A stretch of DNA of 64,000 nt from Parasphingorhabdus marina DSM 22363 (GCF_900128895.1 NZ_FSQW01000002.1:1240001-1304000), one strand, 5' to 3'. Shown: positions 18,007 to 28,049, counted from the stretch's first letter. The notes: a model not told the origin generated them from the sequence alone. Translations and numbers: made by a program.

Positions 18007-19134
18007 ATGATCAAATCTCCGCCCTTTACCCGCCGAACATTCCTTGCTGCCTCTGCTGCCACCGCCCTGGTCGGCTGTACTGGCCGCACATCCCTGGCTG
18101 CTTCTACACCCGACAAGCCTGCTCCCGTTATTGACGGACTCAGTTTCCTGCCGGACAATCTGGAGGAGATCCGGCAGGCCGGGCTGACCGCCATGATTTG
18201 CGATGTCTCCAAAGTGGAGGAGGTCCGCGATCCTGACGGTACACCGCGTTACCAGCGCAATTTCGGCGTCAATGACGAAGCGCTGGACAAGGCTTTGGAA
18301 CGCATTGCAGGAAGCGATGCAATATTTGTCGCCAGGCGTGGAAGCGACATCGGCAGCAAACCGGGCTGCGCCGCCTTTTTGCAGTTTCAATCCTGCGAAA
18401 CGATCGGCGATGATCTGCGGCGGATTTCCTATTTCCACAAAAAGGGCTTGCGCGCGCTCCAGTTGACGCATCACAACAATAATCTGTTCGCGGGCGGCGC
18501 AATCGAGACCGAACATAGCGGTCTGACCGAACTTGGCAGGGCGGGACTGGCGGAGATGAACAGAGTGGGTCTGCTCCCCGATGTTGCCCATGGCTCGGTC
18601 CCCACCATTCTCGAAACAGCCGAAGCCAGCCAGTCGCCCATCATTTATTCCCACGGCGCGTGCCGGGCGATTGTCGATCATCCGCGCTGCATTACCGACG
18701 AAGGTATCCGGGCGATCGCATCTCGCGGCGGCGTCATCGGCATTTTCATGATGAGCTTCTGGCTGACCAATGAGCCGGTTCCGGATATCAGTCACCTGAT
18801 CGCCCATATCCGGCATGTCGTGAACGTCGGCGGCATTGATGCCGTGGCGATCGCCAATGACTTCCCGATGTCCGGTCAGCAGCATTTGCGCAAGCTCGAT
18901 AACGACAACCGGGAAGGCGTAAAACAATATCTGGGCTGGTGGCGAGCGATGCGCAAGCTCGGCATTCCCGGATATGAGAAAGATCCCGAACATGTTGTCA
19001 TCCCAGAGCTCAACAATCTCGCACGCATGGCCACGATCAGGAAAGCGCTGGTCGATGATGGCTTTGGGCAATCCGATATAGCCAGGATCATGGGCGGCAA
19101 CTGGCAGAGGGTGCTGACCGACGTTTTGGGTTGA
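18007..19134 (+). CDS. M19 membrane dipeptidase homologue with altered metal site
   Basis: 375 aa exported protein. The N-terminus combines a Tat-like RRTFLAAS motif (9-16) with a lipobox-like LVGC at 21-24. Overall it aligns with peptidase M19 (renal dipeptidase), with DVAH (H195), YSHG (H216) and NDF (D285) retained. However, the HxD zinc ligands are replaced: where the family has DGHNDLP this protein has DGLSFLP (43-49), and the usual EG bridging glutamate is Q128-S129. Canonical dinuclear zinc catalysis is therefore unlikely. It lies 32 bp before the 2OG oxygenase and is probably co-transcribed. Confidence 0.85.
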   Translation: MIKSPPFTRRTFLAASAATALVGCTGRTSLAASTPDKPAPVIDGLSFLPDNLEEIRQAGLTAMICDVSKVEEVRDPDGTPRYQRNFGVNDEALDKALERIAGSDAIFVARRGSDIGSKPGCAAFLQFQSCETIGDDLRRISYFHKKGLRALQLTHHNNNLFAGGAIETEHSGLTELGRAGLAEMNRVGLLPDVAHGSVPTILETAEASQSPIIYSHGACRAIVDHPRCITDEGIRAIASRGGVIGIFMMSFWLTNEPVPDISHLIAHIRHVVNVGGIDAVAIANDFPMSGQQHLRKLDNDNREGVKQYLGWWRAMRKLGIPGYEKDPEHVVIPELNNLARMATIRKALVDDGFGQSDIARIMGGNWQRVLTDVLG

Positions 19135-19166
19135 CGAACGGATCAACCGGTCGTCAATGAAAGCTT

Positions 19167-19904
19167 ATGGATCAGAACAACGTGCAGTTCGAGATTAATC
19201 CGGCGCTGGACCGCGCCGCCTTGCAAAAGCGGTTCATTCAGGATCATCGCTTGCAAATCAGAGATGTCCTAGAACCAGCAAGCGCCGAAGGCCTGCGGGA
19301 GATATTCGCATCGCAGATCAATTGGGGACTCGCCTGGCGGGCGGCACCATCAGATCCGAAAAACTACCGGTTTGAAGACCTGTCATCCATGCAACCGTCA
19401 GAATTGCAGAGTCTGTCTGAACAAGCCCATGCGGCCATCGGTTCTGGTGAATATGGTTTTCTCTATCGGCAGTATCCCATGCTGGAGGCCTATCTCAACA
19501 AATGGGATCCGGGTCACCCGCTGGACAAGATGCTGGAGCACCTTAACAGCCCGCCTTTTCTCGACCTGATCCGGGATGTCACGGGAATAGATACGATCAT
19601 TCGCGCCTCTGCTCAGGCGACCAGCTATGAACCCGGCAATTTCCTGTCCGAACATGATGACAGCCATTCAATGGAACCGCGCCGGGTCGCCTATGTGCTG
19701 CACCTGACCATTCCCGACTGGAAATCGGAATGGGGTGGTTTTCTGAATTTTTTCGACGAAGAAGGCAATGTCAGCCTGGGCCTTAAACCGGTATTCAACA
19801 GCCTGAACCTGTTCCGCGTTCCACAGCGCCATTCGGTATCCCTGGTTGCGCCATCTGCCCCCGTCGGACGCTTTTCCATCACCGGCTGGGCGATGGACCC
19901 CTGA
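19167..19904 (+). CDS. 2OG-Fe(II) oxygenase superfamily protein
   Basis: 245 aa, soluble. The double-stranded beta-helix iron site is visible: the HxD pair in FLSEHDDSHS (about 155-165), the distal histidine in VPQRHSVSLV, and the 2-oxoglutarate-binding arginine in GRFSITGW near the end. It resembles the prolyl-hydroxylase-like group with an N-terminal helical part. The substrate is unknown. Followed by a strong bidirectional terminator and a convergent TonB-dependent receptor gene. Confidence 0.87.
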   Translation: MDQNNVQFEINPALDRAALQKRFIQDHRLQIRDVLEPASAEGLREIFASQINWGLAWRAAPSDPKNYRFEDLSSMQPSELQSLSEQAHAAIGSGEYGFLYRQYPMLEAYLNKWDPGHPLDKMLEHLNSPPFLDLIRDVTGIDTIIRASAQATSYEPGNFLSEHDDSHSMEPRRVAYVLHLTIPDWKSEWGGFLNFFDEEGNVSLGLKPVFNSLNLFRVPQRHSVSLVAPSAPVGRFSITGWAMDP

Positions 19905-19967
19905 GGCAATGGTCTTCAGCTGAAGACAGTTTCGGCCGCTGTCCCATCGTTACGCAGACAAATAAAA

Positions 19968-19997
19968 AAGGCGGGCCCGAGAGCCCGCCTTCTTTTT
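19968..19997. terminator. Bidirectional rho-independent terminator
   Basis: Perfect 9-bp stem AAGGCGGGC/GCCCGCCTT (19968-19976 and 19983-19991) with a 6-nt loop. It is followed by CTTTTT on the plus strand and by TTTTTTATTT on the minus strand. It serves both the 2OG oxygenase gene and the convergent TonB-receptor gene. Confidence 0.92.
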
Positions 19998-20016
19998 CAC
20001 CAGTGGTCGGTTGCGA

Positions 20017-23001
20017 TTAGAAGCGCATCCGGACGCCGGTGTAATAGCTACGACCGAAGACGTCATATACGTCTGCAGCGGTATCGGTACCCGTCACGTT
20101 GAACGAGGTGCCGGACAGAATGTTCGGCGCATCGTTGTCGAGCAGGTTGTTCACACCGAAGTAGAACTCGAACTCATCCGATACAGCATAGTTGATCTGC
20201 GTATCGAGATAGAATTCAGCCGGTACACTGATACACTCGGCGTCCAGCCCAAATGCCTGACAGAACTGATCGTCTTCGAACGACTTGCTGATGAACGTAC
20301 CCGTCCAGTTCCAGCGCAGTGGTCCCTTTTCAAAGTTCAGGTTAGCCGTGAACTTGTCTTCAGCCGTTCCGATTTCCCCGGCGGACGGGTCAAACGGTGC
20401 GGTTGTCGAAGGAGCAAAGTCGTTGTTGAACACGTGTGTGTACGCAATCCGTGCACTGACCGAAGCGTCCTCGATACCGAGGGCGTCCAGATTGGTGCGA
20501 TAGGTTGCGGTCACGTCGATACCGTCGGTCTTCAGCACAGCGCCGTTGATCTGCGTTGCGTTGATGAACTCGATGGAACCGGCACTGTTCTGAGCATCGC
20601 CCTGCTGGCGCCGAATAATCAGCTGACAGAAGGTCGGGTTGTCCTGATTGTAACACTGGTCGAGTGTGAAGGCACGCGGTGGTGCAGCAATCACGTCTTC
20701 AACTTCGATGTTATAATAGTCAACCGTGATGGTCAGGTTACGCAGAGCGTCGATCGAGCGCGGGTTGATGACCGCACCAATCGTGTAGCTGTCTGCAGTT
20801 TCTTCAAACAGGTTGGGGTTACCACCGTTGAAGCCACCGATACCCTGGATGTCGGGCTGCGTCAGCGTAAAGGTGCCGTTAGCCGCGATATTCGCGTTGA
20901 CACCAGCGTCACGACGACAGACGTCACCAGCGGTTCCGCCACCGGTAGGCCCGATTCCCGCACAGGGATCGGTCAGACCAGACGGGAAGGTCTCGCTCAG
21001 GCCGCTGAACAGCTCGCCGATGTTCGGTGCACGAACAGAGCGGGAGTATGTACCGCGGAGACGGATGTCATCAATCGGCTGCCAGGTGACCTGACCGTTG
21101 TAGCTGACGACGGTTCCTGCAGTCGAGTAATCGGCAACACGGACCGCACCGCCAACTTCGAGCAGTTCGAAGAACGGCTGATCCGAGAGGATCGGCAGTT
21201 TGACTTCGACATAGCCTTCAATGACGTTGAAGTTACCGCGACGGTCGGGAATGGCGTTACCGGCATTCAGACCAGCATTGGTCAGAGCGTCAAGCTCGGT
21301 AATGCTGTTTTCACGACGATATTCCACACCGGCAGCGATACCAGCTGCTCCACCCGGAAGGTCAAACAGCGAACCGGAAATGTTTGCCGAGATAACCTGC
21401 TGGGTCTGATCGACCTGGAAGCTGGATTCGCCGTTGGCATATGCCAGAGCACCCGGAGAGATCGAGCCAGCACCGAAGAAGTTCAGCGGAACACAGCCCT
21501 GTGCCCGAGCTTCTGCATCGGCACAGATAGCTTCCGTGGTGTCGCCGTCGCCGTCAACATCGTTCGCGTCAGGAATTGCCGCAAGAGCATTTCTGGCGTT
21601 CAGAACGTTGATCTGACCGGACGAGAACTGGTTTTCCGTATTCGAACCATAGTTATAGCTGATGTCCCAGGTAAACTTGTCGTCAAACAGTGTACCGTCG
21701 AGACCGACAACAAAGCGATAAACGTCACGTGTCGTGCTACCCTGACGCGGTCCGAATTCCACGATACGGCGAATGAAGCCATAGTCGCGCAGTCCGTCAC
21801 CGTCGACATCCTGCGAAGCATCGACAACTTCCTGCGGCACGAGCGGGTTAACGATCAGAGTACCGTTAACGTCGGTTTCAAGAGGAACACGTCCGCCGTT
21901 CGCCGGGAAAATATCACCGGAAGAAAGGAAGAACGGTTCAATGATACGCGAAGACTTGGTTTTGCTGTACGTACCTTCGAAGAACACGTTAATATTGTCG
22001 GTGACTTCATATGTACCTGCAGTCGCGAACAAATAACGTTCGACCGGAACAGCAATGGTCCGGAAAAACTGACGGTTAAAGCCATCGGCATTAACGCCAT
22101 CACCGGCCGGGCCGTTGGTAAAGAAGCCTTGCCTGATAGCGCCCGTCACCGGATCAAATGTAAAGTCATCCGCGGTTGTAGGCGTACCATTTACGTCAAA
22201 ACGGCCCTGAGGCGAACCGCTGGAGAAGAATGGCCCACGTGAATCACCAAAGTCTTCGACATTGCCGGTGACCCGAAATCCGTCAAAATCATCGGTGAAG
22301 GTGTTTGCACGTTCACGCGACAATACGCCTTCTTCGTTGGAATAACCGAAGTGCACCATGATGTTGCCACGGCCGTCAGCGACGTTCGTGCCAACCGTCA
22401 GGTTTGCCTGGTAGCGAAGATCGTCACCCTGCTCGGTCTGTCCGATCTGGCCATTGGCTTCGATGCCTTCAAAATCGCGCTTGTAAACAAAGTTCACAAC
22501 ACCGGCGACAGCGTCAGAACCGTAGAGTGACGAAGCACCACCGGTCAGAACGTCAACCTGCTGCAGGAACTGCGTCGGGATGATGTTCAAGTCGACATTG
22601 GGGGTACCGGCAACACCACCGATTACGCGGCGGCCGTTGATGAGAACCAGCGTACGGGCTGAACCGAGGTCACGAAGGTCAACCGTTGCAACACCGGTAC
22701 CGGAGGTCAGGAAGGCCGAGTTGGTACGGCTGAGAGCCGGAGTACCAAATGCCGGATTTTCCAGCAGAAGCTCCTGAACGTTGGTAACACCAGCGTCGTC
22801 AATTGCGACATCGTCGAGAATCTGCAGCGGAGCCGAAGAGGTCACCGTCGGAGACGCGATACGCGAACCCGTGACGACGATCAGTCCCTGATCTTCTTCA
22901 GCTGCCTCTTCCTGATCCTGCGCATATGCAGGCGTCGAAAGCATGGCAAGGCCAAGAGCTACAGGAGCCACAGTCGCCTTCAAGCTTGTAAATTTTTTCA
23001 T
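20017..23001 (-). CDS. TonB-dependent receptor
   Basis: 994 aa from ATG 23001 (MKKFTSLK). Outer membrane active-transport channel. Signal peptide ending PAYAQD, then TonB-box-like DQGLIVVTGSRI, plug domain about 55-175 (LVLINGRRVIGG, GGASSLYGSDAVAGVVNF), then a 22-strand-type barrel ending with the terminal aromatic in YTGVRMRF. The TYSRSVRAPNIGELFSG motif marks the barrel. It belongs to the large sphingomonad type with no obvious siderophore signature. Two DxDGDG loops in the extracellular regions look calcium-binding-like. The substrate cannot be inferred from its neighbours. Confidence 0.95.
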   Translation of the reverse strand: MKKFTSLKATVAPVALGLAMLSTPAYAQDQEEAAEEDQGLIVVTGSRIASPTVTSSAPLQILDDVAIDDAGVTNVQELLLENPAFGTPALSRTNSAFLTSGTGVATVDLRDLGSARTLVLINGRRVIGGVAGTPNVDLNIIPTQFLQQVDVLTGGASSLYGSDAVAGVVNFVYKRDFEGIEANGQIGQTEQGDDLRYQANLTVGTNVADGRGNIMVHFGYSNEEGVLSRERANTFTDDFDGFRVTGNVEDFGDSRGPFFSSGSPQGRFDVNGTPTTADDFTFDPVTGAIRQGFFTNGPAGDGVNADGFNRQFFRTIAVPVERYLFATAGTYEVTDNINVFFEGTYSKTKSSRIIEPFFLSSGDIFPANGGRVPLETDVNGTLIVNPLVPQEVVDASQDVDGDGLRDYGFIRRIVEFGPRQGSTTRDVYRFVVGLDGTLFDDKFTWDISYNYGSNTENQFSSGQINVLNARNALAAIPDANDVDGDGDTTEAICADAEARAQGCVPLNFFGAGSISPGALAYANGESSFQVDQTQQVISANISGSLFDLPGGAAGIAAGVEYRRENSITELDALTNAGLNAGNAIPDRRGNFNVIEGYVEVKLPILSDQPFFELLEVGGAVRVADYSTAGTVVSYNGQVTWQPIDDIRLRGTYSRSVRAPNIGELFSGLSETFPSGLTDPCAGIGPTGGGTAGDVCRRDAGVNANIAANGTFTLTQPDIQGIGGFNGGNPNLFEETADSYTIGAVINPRSIDALRNLTITVDYYNIEVEDVIAAPPRAFTLDQCYNQDNPTFCQLIIRRQQGDAQNSAGSIEFINATQINGAVLKTDGIDVTATYRTNLDALGIEDASVSARIAYTHVFNNDFAPSTTAPFDPSAGEIGTAEDKFTANLNFEKGPLRWNWTGTFISKSFEDDQFCQAFGLDAECISVPAEFYLDTQINYAVSDEFEFYFGVNNLLDNDAPNILSGTSFNVTGTDTAADVYDVFGRSYYTGVRMRF

Positions 23002-23320
23002 GTTAATCCAGTCCCTTATTCTGGAGAGGTCGGCCACCATTGGACGCCCCCGGTTGTGGTTCGAGAGACACCCATACGCCCCAAACGCACGGATTCGTCT
23101 CCCGAGTTAGCGCCCGGATGCAACATGGGTTGTTGGCTGTAAAGCGTCAGCTAGGGAAAAAGAGCGGTTTTTGTGACTATTGTAACTATTTTGCCACAGT
23201 CGGTCAGCACGGGATTTCGGTTGTGCATCGTCACTTGTCGGTTTACCAGCTGGAACAACAGTTTGATCAGGTTACGGTGCTGCGCATGTACCGTGACGAC
23301 CATTTGAGTGAGGTAATATC
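23002..23320. other. 319-bp intergenic region between divergent genes
   Basis: Separates the TonB-dependent receptor (minus) from a small secreted protein (plus). It contains the sigma-70-like promoter listed separately and a near-direct repeat, TGACTATTG/TAACTATTT, around 23175-23192. No Fur-box-like sequence was seen by eye. I found no convincing coding frame or RNA gene in it. Confidence 0.5.
23179..23207 (-). promoter_or_regulatory. Candidate sigma-70 promoter for the TonB-dependent receptor
   Basis: On the minus strand, CTGACC (23207-23202), a 17-bp spacer and TACAAT (23184-23179). Transcription would start near 23172, giving an untranslated leader of about 170 nt, long enough for post-transcriptional control. 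Confidence 0.4.
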
Positions 23321-23893
23321 ATGGTGCGCAAATCCGTTCAGAAGTTCCCAGCAGCCCTTTCTACAGCTCTGTTCGCTGTCAGTTGCATGATTGCTACGCC
23401 CGCGCTCGCCAGGGATGACAAGGAAGATGACGCACCGCCGGCGATTTTCCAGGCGGTGATTGATTGCAAGGATGTTTCCGACCCGACGGCCAGACTGGCC
23501 TGCTATGATGAAAAAGTTGCGGCCCTTGAATCTGCACAGGCCAGCAAGCAGGTGGTTGTCGCCGATCGGGAACAGATCAAAAAAGCCCGTCGCGGCCTGT
23601 TCGGCTTCTCGCTTCCCAAGATCAAGCTGTTCGGTGGAGGGGACGATGACAAGGATGAAAAGGAAGAGTTCAAGGAGCTGACCACCAAGATCAAGTCGGT
23701 TCGGCAAAATTACCGCGGACTCTACATCATCACCATTGAAGAAGGCGATGCTGTCTGGGAGCAGACCGAAAAGTCGCGGTACAGCGTGCGCGCTCGATCC
23801 GGGGACGAGATCATCATCAAACGTGCCAGCCTTGGCAGTTACAAGGCGAACATTAAAGGCGGTCGTGCGATCCGGGTGCGGCGGGTCCGGTAA
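23321..23893 (+). CDS. Secreted hypothetical protein
   Basis: 190 aa with a signal peptide ending PALARDD. The mature N-terminus has VIDCKDVSDPTARLACYDEK: a cysteine, a spacer, then RLACYD. This pattern recurs in several families of exported proteins, including T6SS-associated VasI-like proteins, and the two cysteines probably form a disulphide. A charged Asp/Lys/Glu segment (about 107-118) separates it from a C-terminal beta-rich basic domain ending RAIRVRRVR. I do not recognise a function. It stands alone between divergent and convergent neighbours. Confidence 0.75.
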   Translation: MVRKSVQKFPAALSTALFAVSCMIATPALARDDKEDDAPPAIFQAVIDCKDVSDPTARLACYDEKVAALESAQASKQVVVADREQIKKARRGLFGFSLPKIKLFGGGDDDKDEKEEFKELTTKIKSVRQNYRGLYIITIEEGDAVWEQTEKSRYSVRARSGDEIIIKRASLGSYKANIKGGRAIRVRRVR

Positions 23894-23914
23894 AACCGCC
23901 GTCGAAAGTCCCGG

Positions 23915-24820
23915 TCAGTTCATCGGTCCGGTAAGCAGAATCGGGTCAATCCGGGCCTTGTTCCATTTCATTGACCAGTGCAGGTGGGGGCCGGTTGCGC
24001 TGCCGGTGGCACCGATGCGGCCAATAGGTTCACCGCGCTTGACCACCTGGCCGGTCTTCACCAGGATTTCCGAACTGTGCAAAAAGGCGCTGTTCAGGCC
24101 CATGCCATGGTCGATGATCAGGAGATTCCCCTCCAGCGAAAAGGGCCGGTTTGTCGCCAGGGTCACGACACCATCAGCGGGCGCGACATAATATGTGCCT
24201 GTTTTCGCCGCGATATCAATACCGCTATGATAGCTTCCGGGAGTCCCGTTATAGATGCGCTGATTGCCAAACATCCCTGAAATGCGACCCTTGGCCGGCC
24301 AGATAAAAGTCTGACGCCAGCCTTCGCTGGACGAATTTGCCGCCCGCGCCGCGCCAATTTGCGCCAGCTCCGGAGCACGGCGCTTCATGAAGGCGGCGCT
24401 CGCTGTCCGGCCCCGGCGATTGAGAGCGACATGCTCTATTTTCCATTTGCGCGGCGCAACGCTGAAAAACTTGCGCACGGTTTCGCCACTATCGAGAGTC
24501 GCCACCAGCTGGGAAGACTGCCCGGCATCGCGGTTGAAGGCGATGATAAATTTGCCATCCGCGTCAAATTTCACCGGTTGCCCGTCCAGGGTCAGACTGC
24601 GCGTGCCCTCAGGGGCATCGCCGAGCATCACACCGCCCTGGATGGCCTGACCGGAAAAACCAAATCGCGTCGCCTGGCGGAAGGCTGAGGCTTCCACAGC
24701 CGCTGAGTCTGACGATTCCGAAGCTGTGGCACCCGATCCGTTTGCATCCAGATCTGCCGCAGCAGGAGCGCCGAGCATGGCGGCTCCGATCACAATTCCC
24801 ACAAATACTGTTTTACGCAT
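23915..24820 (-). CDS. M23 family metallopeptidase (LytM type)
   Basis: About 301 aa, exported (signal peptide ending APAAADL). The C-terminal LytM domain has the zinc motif HSGIDIAA (HxxxD), the internal VAPADGVVTLA strand, and the final HLHWSMKW. All ligands are present, so it is likely an active peptidoglycan endopeptidase rather than an EnvC-type activator. The N-terminal 130 residues include a beta domain (SLTLDGQPVKFDADGKFIIA) with no known role. ATG 24820 is preceded by GAGGGG; GTG 24829 is an alternative start. Confidence 0.93.
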   Translation of the reverse strand: MRKTVFVGIVIGAAMLGAPAAADLDANGSGATASESSDSAAVEASAFRQATRFGFSGQAIQGGVMLGDAPEGTRSLTLDGQPVKFDADGKFIIAFNRDAGQSSQLVATLDSGETVRKFFSVAPRKWKIEHVALNRRGRTASAAFMKRRAPELAQIGAARAANSSSEGWRQTFIWPAKGRISGMFGNQRIYNGTPGSYHSGIDIAAKTGTYYVAPADGVVTLATNRPFSLEGNLLIIDHGMGLNSAFLHSSEILVKTGQVVKRGEPIGRIGATGSATGPHLHWSMKWNKARIDPILLTGPMN

Positions 24821-24843
24821 GCCCCTCACTCTACTCCGTCTGT

Positions 24844-25050
24844 TCAGCCTGTCCCTCGCACATGTGCCTGTGCCGAAATCTGCGCTGTCGCATAGGGTTC
24901 CTGCTTTTCCACGCTCCAGTAGCGCAGGTCGTCAAGTGCCACCCGTTCCCCGGAAACCGCACAAAATACATGGTCACCGGAAGACAGCATGCGAAATCCG
25001 TTCGGCATGTAGTGGAGTTTCGCTGTCTTGTTGCGATTGGACATCAACAT
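24844..25050 (-). CDS. DUF2093 domain-containing protein
   Basis: 68 aa alphaproteobacterial protein of unknown function. The conserved family core is present: KLHYMPNGFRMLSSGDHVFC, AVSGERVALDDLRYWSVEKQEPY. It lies 23 bp upstream of the M23 peptidase gene and 77 bp downstream of xseA on the same strand, so the three may be one transcript. The start could also be 25044 (MSNRN). Confidence 0.85.
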   Translation of the reverse strand: MLMSNRNKTAKLHYMPNGFRMLSSGDHVFCAVSGERVALDDLRYWSVEKQEPYATAQISAQAHVRGTG

Positions 25051-25127
25051 GGCAGTAACTTTACCTCATTTCCCATTTACCCGCAATTTACAGGCCATTC
25101 ATTAAGCCCGATATAACAAAAAATGGC

Positions 25128-26606
25128 TCAAAACAAATCCTGCTGACGGTCATCAACGGGTTTCTTCGCTCGCGATTTTCGTGAAACTGGCTTGGAAACC
25201 TCAGATTTTTCCGGTTTTTTGCCCTTCTTGCCGACTGTTGCACCAATACTGCCGTCATGAAAATGCAGCTCGATCTCACCGGCCTGCTCCGCTTCCCTAC
25301 GACCGCCGACAAATGATCCGTCTACGGCCGAAACCCTGGCATATCCTCTTTTCAATGGACCATCCGGAGACACCTGTCGGGCCAGTCTCCACAGGGAATC
25401 GAGCCTTTGCCGGGCATCTTCCAGCGGCTTTTTCACCAGTGATACCGGCAAATCCAGCCGGCTCAGCCTTTCTTCCGCCTGCACCAGTCTCTGCCTGAGC
25501 AGAGCCGGACGCAGCGCGCCTTCACTTGATGCAAAGCGGCTGCGGGCTTTCGCAACATTCTGCCCCATCGCATATTTCATCGCATCGGATATCTCGTCGA
25601 CCCGTTGCTGGTGTGGCCGCAACAAATCTGCCAGTGCCGGCATCAGGCGCCGCTGGGATTCCAGCCTCTCCTGAGCGGTTGACAGTCCGCGCTGAACGGA
25701 GCGAGCCATGCGGGCCTTGCTGTCAGCGAGCGTGGCCAGCCACTCTGCCCGCACGGGGACGGCCATTTCCGCCGCCGCTGTCGGGGTTGGAGCGCGCAAG
25801 TCTGCTGCATAATCGGCAAGTGTCGTATCGGTTTCATGTCCGACAGCAGAGATGACGGGAATGCTGCTCGCAGCAATGGCCCGGACAACTTCTTCTTCGT
25901 TGAAGCTCCATAGGTCTTCGATCGATCCGCCGCCACGGGCGACGATCAGCAGATCGGGGCGCGTCACGGGACCATCTTCAGGCATGCTGGAAAAACCGTT
26001 GATCGCACTGGCAATCTGGCGGGCTGCGCCTTCGCCCTGCACCAGAACCGGCCAGACGATCACATGGCTGGGGCATCGGTCGGACAGGCGGTGCAGAATA
26101 TCTCTGATCACCGAGCCGGTGGGCGATGTCACAACACCGATGGTACGTGGCAGCAGAGGTGTGGGTCGTTTGCGGTCGCGGTCAAACAGGCCTTCCGACT
26201 GCAGGCGGGCCTTCAGCTTTTCGAGAAGCTGCATCAATGCGCCTTCGCCAGCCAGTTCCATCTTGTCGATGACCACCTGATATTTGGAACGCCCCGGATA
26301 GGTAGTGAGCTTGCCGGAGACAATAACCTCTATGCCGTCCTCCGCCGCAAAACCCAGCCGGGCAGCATTACCCTTCCACATCACCCCATCGAGCACGGCC
26401 TTGTCATCCTTCAGGGCAAGATAGACATGCCCCGAGGCAGCCCGCTTGAACCCGGATATCTCGCCTCGCACACGGACATAGCCGAACCGGTCCTCGACCA
26501 CTCTTTTCAGTGCGCCGGAAATTTCCGAAACACTCAGCGGCGGGGCATTGTCGCCGCTGCCGCTCTCGGCTAACAGCTTCGCATCCAAAGAGAGGGAATC
26601 GTTCAT
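25128..26606 (-). CDS. xseA: Exodeoxyribonuclease VII large subunit
   Basis: 492 aa. XseA with XseB degrades single-stranded DNA in both directions and acts in mismatch repair. N-terminal OB fold ([37 protein letters not shown]), then the catalytic domain with [34 protein letters not shown] and [17 protein letters not shown], then a long coiled coil. Its ATG (26606-26604) overlaps the purD ATG on the opposite strand by two bases. An AGGA site about 7 nt upstream lies inside purD codons. No other in-frame Met lies nearby. Confidence 0.97.
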   Translation of the reverse strand: MNDSLSLDAKLLAESGSGDNAPPLSVSEISGALKRVVEDRFGYVRVRGEISGFKRAASGHVYLALKDDKAVLDGVMWKGNAARLGFAAEDGIEVIVSGKLTTYPGRSKYQVVIDKMELAGEGALMQLLEKLKARLQSEGLFDRDRKRPTPLLPRTIGVVTSPTGSVIRDILHRLSDRCPSHVIVWPVLVQGEGAARQIASAINGFSSMPEDGPVTRPDLLIVARGGGSIEDLWSFNEEEVVRAIAASSIPVISAVGHETDTTLADYAADLRAPTPTAAAEMAVPVRAEWLATLADSKARMARSVQRGLSTAQERLESQRRLMPALADLLRPHQQRVDEISDAMKYAMGQNVAKARSRFASSEGALRPALLRQRLVQAEERLSRLDLPVSLVKKPLEDARQRLDSLWRLARQVSPDGPLKRGYARVSAVDGSFVGGRREAEQAGEIELHFHDGSIGATVGKKGKKPEKSEVSKPVSRKSRAKKPVDDRQQDLF

Positions 26607-27900
26607 GAATATCCTGTTGCTCGGGTCCGGTGGTCGCGAACATGCCTTGGCATGGAAGCTCGCGCAATCCCCGTTGGTCGAGAAATTTTATGCCGCACCC
26701 GGCAATCCCGGAATTGCGCAGGACGCCGAATGCGTATCGCTGGACGCCACGGATCATGCGGCCATCTCCGACTTTTGCCGGATGCGAAACATTGATCTCG
26801 TGGTCGTCGGACCAGAAGCGCCGCTGGTTGACGGACTGGCAGACAGTTTGCGGGCCGAGAATATCGCGGTTTTCGGACCGAACCGGTTGCCGGCGCAACT
26901 GGAAGGGTCGAAGGGCTTTACCAAGGATCTGTGCATCCGCGCCAATATTCCCACCGCACGATTTGTCCGGGCAACCAATGCAGCTGATGCCCTCGCGGCA
27001 CTGGACGACTTTCCGATTCCGGTGGTGATCAAGGCCGATGGACTGGCTGCTGGCAAGGGCGTGATAATTGCCGAAACCCGTGCCGATGCCGAACAGGCGA
27101 TCGCAATGATGTTCGACGGCGAATTTGGCGATGCCGGGGCCGAAGTAGTCATCGAGGAATTTCTGACCGGCGAAGAGGCCAGTTTCTTTGCAATTACCGA
27201 TGGCGAAACCGTGATGCCATTCGGCACTGCACAGGATCACAAACGGGTCGGCGAAGGTGACGTGGGCCTGAATACCGGCGGCATGGGCGCCTACAGCCCG
27301 GCTCCGGTCCTGACCGATGCGCTGCAGCAGGAGGTTCTCGACACGATCATTCAGCCAACGGTTGATGCGCTGGCCAGCGAAGGCATGCCGTATAGCGGGG
27401 TACTCTTCGCGGGCCTGATGCTGACTGACAAGGGCCCACAGCTGATTGAATATAATGCCCGGTTCGGGGACCCCGAGTGCCAGGTGCTGATGATGCGGCT
27501 GCAATCCGATCTTGCCCGGTTGATGCTGGCGACGGCAAAGGGCGAACTGTCCGGCTTTGGGCAGCCGGAATTTTCCGCTGACACGGCTTTGACAGTGGTG
27601 ATGGCCGCCAATGGATATCCCGGCTCACCAGACAAAGGGGGCCAGATCCGCAATCTCGCAAGGGCAGAACGGGGGCACCCGGGCTCGTCTGCCATCAAGA
27701 TCTTCCATGCCGGTACCGCTGAAGAGGACGGCAAGTTGCTCGCCAATGGGGGACGCGTGCTCAACATTACGGCAACCGGCAGCAATACAACCGAAGCCCA
27801 GGCCGCAGCCTATTCCGCCGTCGACAAGATCGACTTTGATACGGGCTTTTGTCGTCGTGATATCGGCTGGCGACAGGTGGCGCGCGAAGCAGACAGCTGA
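26605..27900 (+). CDS. purD: Phosphoribosylamine-glycine ligase
   Basis: 431 aa. ATP-grasp enzyme for the second step of purine synthesis: phosphoribosylamine plus glycine plus ATP gives GAR. The start is fixed by the invariant opening [19 protein letters not shown]. Also present are [32 protein letters not shown], the signature RFGDPECQ near residue 290, and the C-terminal lid domain. Its GAGAGGGA ribosome site lies inside the xseA start region, and the two start codons overlap on opposite strands, so regulation of the pair is physically linked. Confidence 0.97.
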   Translation: MNILLLGSGGREHALAWKLAQSPLVEKFYAAPGNPGIAQDAECVSLDATDHAAISDFCRMRNIDLVVVGPEAPLVDGLADSLRAENIAVFGPNRLPAQLEGSKGFTKDLCIRANIPTARFVRATNAADALAALDDFPIPVVIKADGLAAGKGVIIAETRADAEQAIAMMFDGEFGDAGAEVVIEEFLTGEEASFFAITDGETVMPFGTAQDHKRVGEGDVGLNTGGMGAYSPAPVLTDALQQEVLDTIIQPTVDALASEGMPYSGVLFAGLMLTDKGPQLIEYNARFGDPECQVLMMRLQSDLARLMLATAKGELSGFGQPEFSADTALTVVMAANGYPGSPDKGGQIRNLARAERGHPGSSAIKIFHAGTAEEDGKLLANGGRVLNITATGSNTTEAQAAAYSAVDKIDFDTGFCRRDIGWRQVAREADS

Positions 27901-28049
27901 CACGCCTTTCCTTGGCCGGTGGAGAACGGCGTCTCAATGGAGGAATATCGGCAGACGTTGGTCTAACAGCATATCATTTCACTGGTTCATTCTCCAGTCA
28001 GCCTGGCTTTGCCACTTTCCGTCGTGGGTTGCGTAGCGAGGGAGAGTAT

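Noticed and set aside
17383-19146. 587-codon open frame on the minus strand spanning the end of clpB and the M19 gene
   Set aside because: It crosses two well-supported plus-strand genes and has no domain content of its own.
20011-22242. 743-codon open frame on the plus strand antisense to the TonB-dependent receptor
   Set aside because: Its translation has no recognisable domain and it lies fully inside a gene with complete TonB-receptor signatures. Long antisense frames are common when codon third positions avoid A and T.
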